This document shows, one piece after another, positions 48,996-60,900 of a DNA stretch of 64,000 nt. How positions within the stretch are numbered: the stretch's first letter is position 1; each line of letters starts with the position of its first letter. The position numbers were made by a program, and so were the translations under genes. The notes beneath the pieces were generated by a model. That model searched no databases. It was not told where the DNA came from and worked only from the letters and a program-made list of their open reading frames with translations. The DNA is from Acridotheres tristis (lineage: Eukaryota; Chordata; Aves; Passeriformes; Sturnidae). The stretch covers positions 92,772,347 to 92,836,346 of the forward strand of contig CM072887.1 of NCBI GenBank assembly GCA_037013685.1, given 5' to 3'.

Positions 48996-51900
48996 GTGAG
49001 CGGGGCGAGGGATGGCCGCTCCTGCTCTGCGCCCGCCGCTCCTGCATTGCACCCGCCGCTCCTCGGCCCGGGGCACCGGCGGGGTGGGGCGGGAGCGCGG
49101 TGAGGCGAGGGCCGGAACCGGGGAAAGTGCGGCAGGCCCACCGCGGTGTCGCAGGCGTCCCGCCCTGAGACGGTTCCGCTGGTTTGCCGTGTCGGGGAGG
49201 GCCGGAGTAGTAGCCAGGAAGGGAGGTGGAATGCAACTGCGCCTTTTCTGCGATAGGAGCAAGGAGGAGGCGCTTAGTGTTGAGGGTGGCAGAGCACTGG
49301 AACAGGTTGCCCAGGATGGTCGTGGAGTCTCCCTCTCTAGAGACGTTCCAAACCCACCTGGACCCGTTCCTGTATAATCTGCTCTAGGTGACTCTGCCTC
49401 GACAGGGGGATTGGACTAGATAATGTTCAAAGATCCCTTCCAGCCCTAATAGTTCTGTGATTCTGTGAAATCAGTGGGAAGTAGTAAAAGAAGTAAAATG
49501 CAATGTTGATAAACGCAAAGGTTGTGTGTGGGGAAGCGCAACACCTAAATAGGCATAAACCAACTCTGACCTTAGGCTGCTCCTTAGGGGCAGCACGGAG
49601 ACGTGGCTTTGAACAGCTTTCTGAGATGGATTGTGCAGCACTTGGCTTCTGGAACAGCGGGATGGGAACGGGGATTCTGCCCGCTGGCTTGCTGTTGGGA
49701 GCACCAGGCATGGGAAAGGGAGAGAAAACCACAACAAGAACCCCTGACGTTAATGTTAGAGCCGCTGTAAAAAAGGGGAAAGAAGGGTAGGACTTTAAGT
49801 AAGAGAAAAAAAAAAACTTGGTGGAGGCTGATCTGTTAGGATCTAATAATGAAATTCTTGATCTGGTATGAAAATGAGTGAAAAGAATAAGACTTTTTTG
49901 AAAGGCTACCAAAAGGAAGCAATAGGAAACTTTCTTTTACTGATATTTTTTTATGCTTCAGTTGTAAATCTTGTCACACCAAGTCCCAGAAAACAGAAGT
50001 GTAGATGGGATCAGAAATCACCTGAATGCTTTTCTGGAGTTTAGGACAATCAATTACTGGTAAGCAAGATAATCATAAGTAGCCTGACTATATAGATTAC
50101 TGAGCCATGCCCCATTTTGTACATGCTTTCTCTAAACTTCTGCTTTCTTCAGTGCATAACAAGCTGGATGGCTCTCTGCTCTGATCTAGGTGGGCTGTTA
50201 ACATTATCTACTTCCTAGCCCACATAATCTTACCTATGTGCTGTGAATCCCTGGCATTTTGCCAACTTTATTGCAAAACCATTAGTTAATGTTTGGACGT
50301 TTTGCTATCTGCATTTTTTGTTGTTGTAATAGGAGACATGCAGATTACCTGAATAGCAAAACAAGAGTTTAGTTTTGTGAAATAAGTTCTGATGTTTACA
50401 TTACAATAAAATCAAGCCCTAATAATAATCCAGGGAAAACATTCTTTAGTAAGGGATTATCAGTTGCTGTGTGTTTAGAAGCTAGTGGTCAATACAATGT
50501 AAATGTTGTTGTACAAAAACATCTTAATTAATATGAATCCTCCCTCCCAAACACGATGTTCTAAAGATAGTGGTAATCACTGACCCTATGTGCTGAAGGG
50601 TGAGCCAGTGGGTAGGAAGATTGGCCTGGCTGGAAGTGAAGGAAGAAAGGAGAAATTATGACCTTTGGAAGAAGAGGCAGGCAACTCAGGAGGACTAAAG
50701 GATGTAATTAGGGAGAAAAATTAGAAGGTCCAAAATCCAGCTAGAACTTAAAGTGTTTACTGCCATAAAAGACAAAAGAAAATATTTCTATAAATACATC
50801 AGCAGCAAAAGGAGGCTAAGTAGAATCTCCATCTTTGTTGGATGCAGGAGGAAATAGTGACAAAGGGTGAGGAAAAGTCTGAGGTGTTTCATGTCTTCTT
50901 TGCCTCAGTCTTGCATGCTAAGACAAGTTCGTCTTTATGTACCAGCGCCCTGAGTTGGAAAACAGGGATGGGTAGTAGTATCACAGATTCATAGAATAGA
51001 TTCACAGGTTCATTAAGGTTGGAAAAGACTTTGAAGATCATCAAGTCCAGCCTTTGACCAACCACCAGTCTCTCAACTAAACCATAGCACCAAGTGCCAT
51101 GTCCAGTTAGTTCTTGAGCACTTCAGGAACAAGGACTCCCTCACCCTGCTGGGCAGCTCCTTTCAATTGTTAACCACCCTTTCAATGAAAAATTTCCTCC
51201 TGCTGTCCAACCTGAACCTCCACTAGTGCAGCTTGAGTCCATTTCTTCTTCTATTATGAGTGGTCTGGGAAGAGACCAACTCCCACCTGTCTACAGTCTT
51301 GGGTATTGTAGAGAGTGATAATGTCTCCCTGAGCCTCCTTTCCTTCAGCTTACACAACCCCACCTTCCTCAGCTGCTTCTCACAGGACTTGTGTTCCAGA
51401 CCCTTCACCAGCCTTGGCACCTTTTCTGGACACACTCCAGCACCTCAGTGTCTTGTAGTGAGGGGCCAGAACTGAATGTAAGATTCAAGGTGTGGCCTCA
51501 CCAGTACTGAGTACAGGGGGCCACACTATTGCTGGTACAGGCCCAGATGTCACTGGCCTGCTTGGCTGCATGGGTTCACTGCTGTTAGCTGGGTGTCAAC
51601 CAGCACTTGTAGGTCTTTTTCTGCCAGGCTGGTTTCCAGCCATATTTCCTGTACTGAGGGAGCTGATGGAAGTGCTCACTGAGCTGCTTTCAATGATTTA
51701 CCATCAGTCTTGGTCAGCTGGGAAGGTTCTGGTTGACTGGAGGTTGGCAAATGTGACGCTCATCTACAAGAATGTTTGAAAGAACGACCTGGTGAACTAA
51801 AAGCCTGCTAGCCTGATGATGGTGTCAGGGAAGGTCATAGAGCAGATCGTTGTGAGTGCCATCATGTGGCATAGGACAACCAGGGCATCAGGCCAGGCCA

Positions 51901-54900
51901 GGCTTTAGGAATTAGGGTTTATGAAAGGCAAGTCTTTGCTTGAAGGACCTGATCTTCTGTGACCAGGTGACCTGCCTGGTGGATGAGAAAAAAAGAGGTA
52001 TGTTGTTTACCTTAACTTTGCTATAACCTTTAACACTATTTCCCACAACATTCTCCTGGAAGAACTGGCTACTTAGGGCTTGGTGGGTGCACTGTTTCTT
52101 GGGTAAAAAAACTGTATGCGTGGGCCCCAAGTAGTCGTGAATGGATTTACACGTAGTCATGAGTATTGGTTCCCCAGGGCTCAGTATTGGGATCAGTCCT
52201 GTTTAATATCTTAATCAGTAATCTGGATAAGGGGATTGAGGACTGCTGTAGTCAGTTCACAGGTAGCACCAAGTTGGGTGGGGGTGTTGATTGCTGGAGT
52301 ATAGAAAGGCTCTGCAGAGGGAGCTGGACAGGCTGGATTGAATCCAACTATAGGAGGTTAAACAAGACCAAATGCTGGGTCCTGCCCTTGGATCACAACA
52401 ACCCCCTGCAGTGCTGAGGGCAGAGTGTCTGGAAAGCTGCCTGGTGGTAAATGACTTGTGAGTGCTCCTTGACCAGAGCTGAACATGAGCCAGTGTGTGC
52501 CCAGGTGGCCAAGAAGGCCAATGGCACCCTGGTCTGTATCAGCAATAGTGTGGACAGCAGGATCAGGGAAGTGATTGTCCCCCTGTACTCGGCACTGGTG
52601 AGGCTGCATCTCAAGTGCTGTGTCCAGTTCTGAGCTCCTCAGTCAGGAAAGACATTGAAGTGCTGGGGTGTGTCCAGAGAAGGGCAGCAAAGCTGGTGAA
52701 GGGTCTGGAGGACAAGTCTGATGAGGGGTGGCTATGGGAGCTGGAGTTGTTTAGCCTGAAGAGGAGGTTCAGGAGAGACCTTGTCACTCTCTACAATACC
52801 TGAAATAAGTTAATAGAGACAAGATGAGAGGAAATGTCTCTTTAAGTTGCACCAGGGAAGGTTTAAATTGGGTATTAGGAAAAATTTCATCACAAAAGGG
52901 TTGTCAAGGATTGGAAGGGTCTGCCCAGAGAAATAGTTGAGGCTCCATAGGTATTTAACAGACATGTAGACATGGTGCTTAAGAACATGGGTCAGTGATG
53001 GACTTGGCAGTGCTGGGTTAACAGATGTGATCTTCAGGGTCTTCTCCAACCGAAACTATTCTATGATTTTGTGAAATAATTAATACATGTGGTTTTGTAA
53101 GCCCACAGTGGTGATTTGCACTATGACAAGGTTCTAATGCAGGAGCTCTTTTTAGTGTAATATAATATAATAGTTTATATTAATTATTAGACCTTTATTA
53201 GGGAATTGTTAGGAAAGGGTGGACAAGTGCCAATCAGTACCAATGTTAATAGGATGGATTGTTTTAATCGAATGTAAATAGCTTTTTAATTTCCTCTTTT
53301 GTGTTACTGGGTTATAAAGAAAAAACCTTAGTGATATGCGGTGTGAAAAACTTAATTGATGTGATAAGCGTTTCTATTTTTTCCAGTCAAATAGTCAAAT
53401 ACACACTCTTCTAAGTTAAATTTTGTAGGCAGCTCGTTTCCTGTTCCTGCTTTAAGTTTGCTTAATTTTTTTTTTTTTTTTGGTTATTCTTCAAGAGTGA
53501 TGCCTTTTCCCCCCTAAATTTTACTAGGAATAATAGCTGAGATTTTGTTGAAAAGTACTAAACAGATTTCTAGAACTGCATTTAACTGTAGTGTTCTTTG
53601 CTGGTTAATGCAGTACATTAATTCTAACGTTTGCCGCATCTAGTGAGAGTGGGTTCCAGAAAGGACATTTCTTCATGAAAAACTACATTTTCTTTCTACA
53701 TTGTTTTGAATTAAATGTCTATTGGTTGTGTTATTTGTTTGTAATGAAATAAGCAGATAGTCATTACACAACAAAATACAATCTAGTTAATGTGCATAAC
53801 TGCATTAATGATAAGGATTCCTCATCACTGAGAAATAATTGAAATACCCAGCAACATATGTAATTACATATGAAAAGGCACCAGAAAGTATTTTTTTTCA
53901 TTTAAGCATAGAAATAATTAAAAGTGGAGGTGAATCAAAATGTACTTTGCTCATTTTACACTTACATAGCTCATGTAATTAGTAGTTGAGCTTCAGAAAT
54001 AGGCTCAATATGATGCTGTGTTATATAAAGTCTGCCTCTTTCTCTCTGATGACTTCTCTACTACAACACAACAAGCTGACTGGCTTAGACCAGGCTTTCT
54101 GATCTCCTCCAGAGATGGAGGAGCAGTTGTAAGATGGGTGTACTGTTGGGTGTACAAAATAAGTTTGGCTAGGTCTTCAGAAGATTAATGCGTGTTGTGA
54201 ATCACTGAGTACAGGTATTGTCCCTGGGGATCTAGACTGCACAAAATTGTTCCTGAAATGGCAACTAACTTAGTGGGTATGAGGATATTAGATGACAGTT
54301 ACAGAGAGGTTCCTCACAGATGGTACAGTATTTCCTAAGTTATGGATTGACAGACATATTTGGAGAGTGAAGGGAAAATTTCACTGAAAGAGCCATAGGG
54401 CAATTACCTTCCTCCTTGGACTAAAACCATTCTTTTCCTTAAACGTTATCTACACATTATCTTCACTATCTATCCTCCTCTGGTGTTGCTTTCCTCTTTG
54501 TATTTCCAGCCAGTCTGATCATGCTGGCTTTATGTAGAAGGTAGCAGCATTCGAATTCTCAAATATCCATCTTCTCCCTTCATTTTTTTGCATATCAAGG
54601 CCTTTAAGCTGTAGTGACATTTTCAATCATAGAAAACTAGTGCCCAAACTACCTAGAGTTTACCAACTGAAATTAATCCTACAAACATCTCCAAATACAA
54701 TGATTCAAGGACGAGAGAGTTCAGTCACAGAATCAGTACTGGAACCATTTGTCAATCGCTTTTATGAAGTCATATTTTCTCATTCATTTTCTATGCACAA
54801 AGCCTCCAGTGACAGTGACCTACTCCAACACCTGATTTTTTGAGTTCTTACTCTGTTCTCTGCACAGAGAAGTGGAAAAAAACTGTTTATTTAACAGGCA

Positions 54901-57900
54901 AAGCACTACTCAGCACAAAAATGAATAATACTAAACAGCAAAGCCTGGGAAGACCAATGTGGGATGTAAAACTGTATCTGAAATGGATAGAAATTAGTGA
55001 GAAAAGTGACTGAAAAACAAGGATTAAGTTTGCATATTTTAGTGGGATAAGATAGGGCTTTACGTCAATCTTGAGATGAATGATAACAGTTGCAAGGAGT
55101 AGCAGAGGTAAAAGTTGTTCATGAGGAAAATAATATTGCAGAGTATGTGGGGAACAGAGCTTCTGTTGAGTCAGTTCTGTAATTCTGCCTATAGTTCCCA
55201 AGAACAGATTTGAATGCTGATTAAAGTTCCCTAACAGTGTTAATATCTCTGCTAATACCTGGAATGTGTCATCAGGGAAGACATTAATTTTTAAGTCACA
55301 AACTGGGTTAAGTGTTGGTTTCAGAAATGATACAACTGATTTCTAGTTACTGCTAGAAGTGGTAGTTAATATGTTTAATCAAGAGTGATCATGGTGCTGT
55401 TCGTTACAGTATTTTGTATACTATCATTAAAGATTATATTTATGGCATTTATTTTAAGATGTGAACAAACTGTAGAAGAGTGAAAATTTGGAACAAGTTC
55501 AATCCATGTGAAGCAGAAGGCTAAACAAATGGAAAAAGCCATGAGAGATTTATTTCTAAACCACTGTTTTGAGATTCTGGGAGCTAGTTAATGAATTACT
55601 AGGTCCAAGAATATTAATTTTTTTTTTTCTTGACTGAAATGGTGAGTGTAGTAATGAAGGTAACCATGCACAGTTGTGTAGGATCGATCGTTCATACAGA
55701 GAAAATTTTTTTTTCAGGATGATGTGATGGCCTCAACAGCTGGTGTAATGGAAACAGAATGTAATAGTTTAGAAAAAAGACTTAAAGATGACCTATTTGA
55801 AGTAACTGAGAAAGAGAGGGAATGGACAAATTATGACTAGGGAGTTATAATCATACATTTGATACTCGTGAATGAGTCAAAGGTGATTTTAGAAGTTCTC
55901 AGGATATTTTCAAAAATACTAAGCACTTGTTACAGACTTTTATTTAAAAAACAAATTGAAAACAACTTTTCCTGTAGTGTAATCTCTCATTTTGTTTGTC
56001 AGTATTCAAGAAAAGTAATTTCAAATTAGAAGAAGAGCAGATCTGACTTAACTGGAGTGATTAGATAAGGTCACTTAATTTCATGAAGATTGGTTTGTTT
56101 CGTTTGGCACAGCTATGCTTGGCAAGAGTTCTGTGTCTGTTGAAGACAGAGACTGGTGTTAACCAAGATCAGATGAGCAGAGACTTCCAGGAATAAATAC
56201 TAAGTTGAAACTGGAAGATCTTAGGCTACTGCAGGAAATTAGCATCGGGAATAGCCTTTTAAGATAGATGATGCTTTTTTAAAGGGAGCTTGATGTGTTT
56301 TTAAGAGGAGCAATGCTGTATAGGCTTGCAATATCAAAGAATTGAGTTCATTGATATGAAGGTTATTTTCTGTCTTGTGCTGTATGTTACCATGTTTTAA
56401 AACTGTATTGTTTAATGCTTAACTCAAAAAGTAAGATTATTTTTCTACTTTATTACCTTATTTTAAGCATTTTCATAATTAACAGTACTAATTTCTTTTC
56501 TCGCTTAACCACATAGGGAGCCTCAAATTTTTTCCTGCTTTGTTTTTCTTCCAAGACTTGATTTCATTTCTGTGCATTAAATAAACTAATTCAAACAATG
56601 GAATTAGTATGTTTTCTGCTGGAAGAAGATGTACTGGCATCAGAACTCAATGTTTTGGCAAGATCAATTTTTCAATGCTTAGCCTATTCCTTTTGCCTTT
56701 TAGTTGATTTGATGTTCTCTAAATCTTTGACAGTCAATTTCTGCTGCTTCAGACCTTCACGTCCTTCTTTCTGACTTTTATAGTTCACGTGTGACAGCAA
56801 GTTGTTAAATGCCCAGGTCATAGCAGCTTCTGTCTTTAGCAGTGAAGTATCTACCTTTGGTGTTTTGTTTGAAAATGAGATTAAGTGCCTCATGTGAAAA
56901 TGTCTTTTTACTGATGGAAATTTAGCTTTGTTCATTGGCATTTTTTTCTTTTTACAGTTTGAGATTTGGAAAGAATGTAATCAGCAGTAGAAGAGTGAGT
57001 TATTTAAGGATACAAAGATGAGTTTTGCCATTTCTGGTATTTTATACTTATCTGCTCAAAAATCAGAGATGAGCAAAGTCACACATTTTGATGGGAACTG
57101 AAGATTTGTGTGTATGAGTTACTGCCATCTGTGTGGCATATCAAATATGAATATCCATCTAGTTACTGAAAATTTTGGAAGGATGGGGAGGTAGAAGGAA
57201 CTGAAGTAATAGTTGAGTAGACTTTTTGTTGAGACACTTCATTCTTTTCAAATATTAATTTCTGCATGCATTTTTAAGAGGTCTGCCATAGATTGTCACA
57301 GTTGTAGTTACAGTTTCAGAACAAATATGCTGTAGATCCATTATTTTTAGTTTCTAATGGGGCTGTAATGCATTGTCGAAATAGGTTCTTTTTGAAAATA
57401 AGGTCAGATCAAGTGGCTAGGGCAATTGGAGGCCATGGAAAGGGAAGATTGTTTATGTATTTGAATAAGTATCTTAACTGTTTGTTGGCTGATTGACAGC
57501 ACTTAAGCTTTGCCATGTGTTAGGTTTTGTTCCTAATCCTCTGTATTTTGGGCAAAAAAAGTTATCTGTGGGCAAAAAAAAAAATCTGTGATATTTTTAG
57601 AGCTTGTGTAATTGAATTCAAGTTTTGAGGGTTAGAATGGGTTTCTGGATGCTGCTCTTGATGAGGGTTGAGTTTTACCTATAGTGACTTGACTTCAGTG
57701 ACCAAGAGCAGTTTTACTACAGGTTGTTCAGCCATTTCATTACATTTTCACAATGATGGTGACTGTGTTTTGGACTTGTTCAAGAGACCAGTGAATAGTA
57801 TAGAATCCTAGAATGATTTGGGTGGGAGGGGACCATCAGCTAGATCATCTCATTTGACTGCAACCTTCTGCCATAAGCAGGGACACCTTCCACTAGACCA

Positions 57901-60900
57901 GGTTGCTCAAAGCCCCATCCAGCCTGGTCTTGAACATTTCCAGGGATGGAACACCACAGTTTCTCTGGGCAATCTGTTCCAATGTCTCACCACCCTTACT
58001 ATTAAAAAAAAAAAAAATTCTTATGTCCAATACAAGTCTTCTCCATTTCTGTTTTAAACCGTTGTCCCTTGTCCTATCACTACAGCCCCCTTTATATATA
58101 GAAAGGTTGCAGTAAGATCTGATCTTCCCAGTCCTTTCCTTCTTCAGACTGCACAACCTCAGTTCTCATGCAGAGGTGCTCAGCCCTCTCATCATCTTTG
58201 TGGCCCTCCTTTGGATCTGTTCCAACAGCCCTGTGTCTTTCTTGTGCTGGGTGCCTCAGAACTGGATGCACTAGTCCAGGTGGAGTCTCATGAGAGCTGA
58301 GTAGAGGGGCAGAATCCCCTCCCTCGACCTGCTGGCTGTGCTGCTTGTGATACAGCCCAGGATTTGATTGGCTTTCTGGGCTGCACTTGGACTCTGCTAG
58401 CTCATATCCAACTTTCCACCCACCGGCGTCCCCAAGTCCTCCACTGGGCTCCTCTCAATCCCTTCATGCTACAGTCTGTACTGATATTGGAGATTGCCCC
58501 AGCCCAGGTGCAGCAGTCTGGGTTTTCACATCCACAATTTGCATTCCGTCTGAGTAAATAAAAATCTTTGATCTGGGCTGAAAAGTCCACACAGTTACTG
58601 TTTTTTTATTTTCAATAGTCTGAAAATTCACTTGAATCTCTTGTTTCCATAGGAAACATCTGTCGCTCTCCAATAGCTGAAGCAGTTTTCAGAAAACTTG
58701 TAAGTGATGAAAAGCTTGAACATAAGGTAAGCTATTGATTTCTATTCCAAGAAATAACTGTCTCATAGCCAGTCAGAAATATAAGCAGTGAGGAAAGAAA
58801 CATAAAAATATGAATTTGTTTTTCTGTAGTGGAGGATAGACAGTGCAGCGACATCTGCCTATGAAATAGGAAGCCCTCCTGACTATCGAGGACAGAATTG
58901 CATGAAGAAGCATGGCATTACCATGAATCATATTGCCAGGCAGGTACTGTACCTTAATTTTCTGAAAATCTGTGTATATATTTGTTTTGTTGTTACAGTG
59001 GAGGACAGACAGTGCCGCTGTTTCAGACTGGAACGTGGGGCGCTTCCCTGATTCAAGGGCTTTAAGTTGTCTAAGAAATCATGGCATTGAGACTGCACAT
59101 AAAGCACGACAGGTAGAAGAGAGTATATTTTCTTCCTTATTCATACCCATGCCCTAACCATTGCAGTCACAGAAGTCATTTGACCAATGCATGGTTAAGC
59201 ATCAAGTAGTAAATACTCTGTGCAGTTTTTTAAAGGACTCCAAAATGACTTAACTCTTCTGGTCGAGCTTAAAGAGTTTTTTATTATTAAGGTTCATTGG
59301 AAGTATAACTGGAAAGCATTGAACCAGTTGCATTACAGAAGACTCTTGCCTCCAAATGTTTACTATTTTGAGCATTTTCAAAATACTTTTTAAAAATGGA
59401 CTTAGTCTGGTAATCTGGGATGCGTCCTTCAGGAAGGAATATTTATTTAGTAGTTCCAAAAAGAAGTAGAATACCCCTTCATCCATCACAAAAAGCTTCT
59501 GTGCTTGCATGTAGATATTTTAAAAATATCTGGAGTGCTAAATTAGAGTGAAAGCACTCAAACTCAAGATTAGTAGCACAGTTGGTGGGATCTTCAGAGG
59601 AAAACATACTCTTGAAACATTCTTAAGTCAAAGGCAGGTTTGCCAGTTAGTGAAATCGTCTTAAGTTTTACCTAAACTCGTATCTATTTTCATTAACAAA
59701 AGAACATGTATTACCATACTGCATTCCAGAGAGATTGGAAGTAAATGTGTCTGCATCTATTTAAATCATTCAGACACTCATATAAATGCACATAATTTAC
59801 TTCAGTTCACTATTCTCTGGATATAAGATATTCCTTTAGGGCTTGACCTTCACTTAGTTTGAGTTTACACCACTAGTTTTTGTATTGACAAAAAGATCAA
59901 GTAGTCTTATTATTATCTTACATTTCTGTTCCCTTCAGAATTTTTCTAGACCTCACTGAGGTCATATTTACTTTCTTCACTTTTCAAAGACTACATGTTT
60001 AGTTTTTTGACTTTCAAAAATAAATTCTCTCAATTAGTCAATTGCCCTCTGCTGACCTCTCCTGATGTTAATCTCTGTTTATATGAAACAGAATTAAGCA
60101 CAGCACCATTTCAGATTTTTCAGTAATTTACTATTAGAATGGTTGCTAAAAAAGTCTGTTGTGATCTTTTCCTGCTACAACGTCTTGATTTACTGTTTAT
60201 CAGTGTATACAAACGTCATTATTTGTCAATATACAAGCTAAATGGTACTGAAATTATTCAGTGTTTCAGTCATCACATTAGTGTGACATGTTTGTCTTCT
60301 TAGAAGATATGCCTTGGAAACTTGAGAACTGTTCTTCTAGGTATTCCTAGAGCGATTTATGAGCAGTTAAATTTAAGCAAAGGACCCAAAACAAGTTGAT
60401 CCTCTGTCTTGAAGCAAATCTTTGTATCTCCTTTGGCAGAAAAGGAATGAAAACACTTTAATGAAGACATTTGCTTATGCATTCTGGCAAATGAAGAGAT
60501 TTTTCAATCAGAAGAACTTAAAATGGTACATATACAGGGAGGGAAAATTAAAAAATGAGGCAATAAGATGAAAGACTAACAGGATGAAAATTTGTCTAAA
60601 TCATTCCAGTACACACAGTTTCTTTTGTAAAGAAAATCTTCAAATTCCTGAACTACAGGTAACACTTTGTTTTGCACTAATGTTAACAGTGTAACTCCAA
60701 ATTTATTTCTTTTCCTTAACTTCTGTCAGATGGTCTCTGCTGATTCTCTGAGCTGCAGACCTGATGTAGTCTTGTGGTACTTCTGAAAAAAGAGGTACTT
60801 GACAGTGTAGAATAGGACTTTCTGGAGTGGTCAGGTTAGTACAAGTGCAAGTGTATTTGTTTCACTTCTAGAGACAAACTTAAGGATTTTCTGTGACACT

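Larger units (their letters stand above)
48280..49230. promoter_or_regulatory. CpG island, shared bidirectional promoter of SH3YL1 and ACP1
   Basis: About 0.95 kb of GC-rich, CpG-dense DNA interrupts AT-rich flanks and covers both first exons. I see no TATA box at a suitable place for either gene. Inside are an Sp1-type GC box (48698-48707), a perfect inverted E-box pair (48679-48693), a GTCCC repeat with G-quadruplex potential (48784-48817) and a YY1-type site over the ACP1 start codon (48950-48960). About 380 bp separate the SH3YL1 exon 1 donor from the ACP1 ATG, a spacing typical of co-regulated divergent pairs. Confidence 0.85.
48996..58652 (+). other. ACP1: ACP1 intron 1 (9.7 kb)
   Basis: It starts inside the CpG island and holds four CR1 pieces (49275-49468, 50976-51657, 51658-53078, 57800-58540). 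Between them is AT-rich DNA with no exon I can recognise. A duplicated GGGCAAAAAAA segment lies at 57551-57588. Confidence 0.9.

Noticed and set aside
48642..49262. 206-codon minus-strand open frame in the CpG island
   Set aside because: GC-rich DNA lacks stop codons by chance. The frame crosses ACP1 exon 1 and both promoters, is rich in R, P, A and G, and has no domain.
49427..49912. 161-codon minus-strand open frame in ACP1 intron 1
   Set aside because: No recognisable domain; part overlaps the CR1 tail. Probably chance.
52166..52417. Intact-looking reverse-transcriptase frame
   Set aside because: It is a piece of a dead CR1: the F-A-D-D catalytic box is lost and flanking frames are broken, so it was not called as a gene.
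58830..59112. Reading exon 3b as a decayed duplicate of 3a
   Set aside because: It is fully open, has good splice sites and keeps the slow-isozyme blocks VSDWNVGR and AHKARQ, so it is a functional alternative exon.
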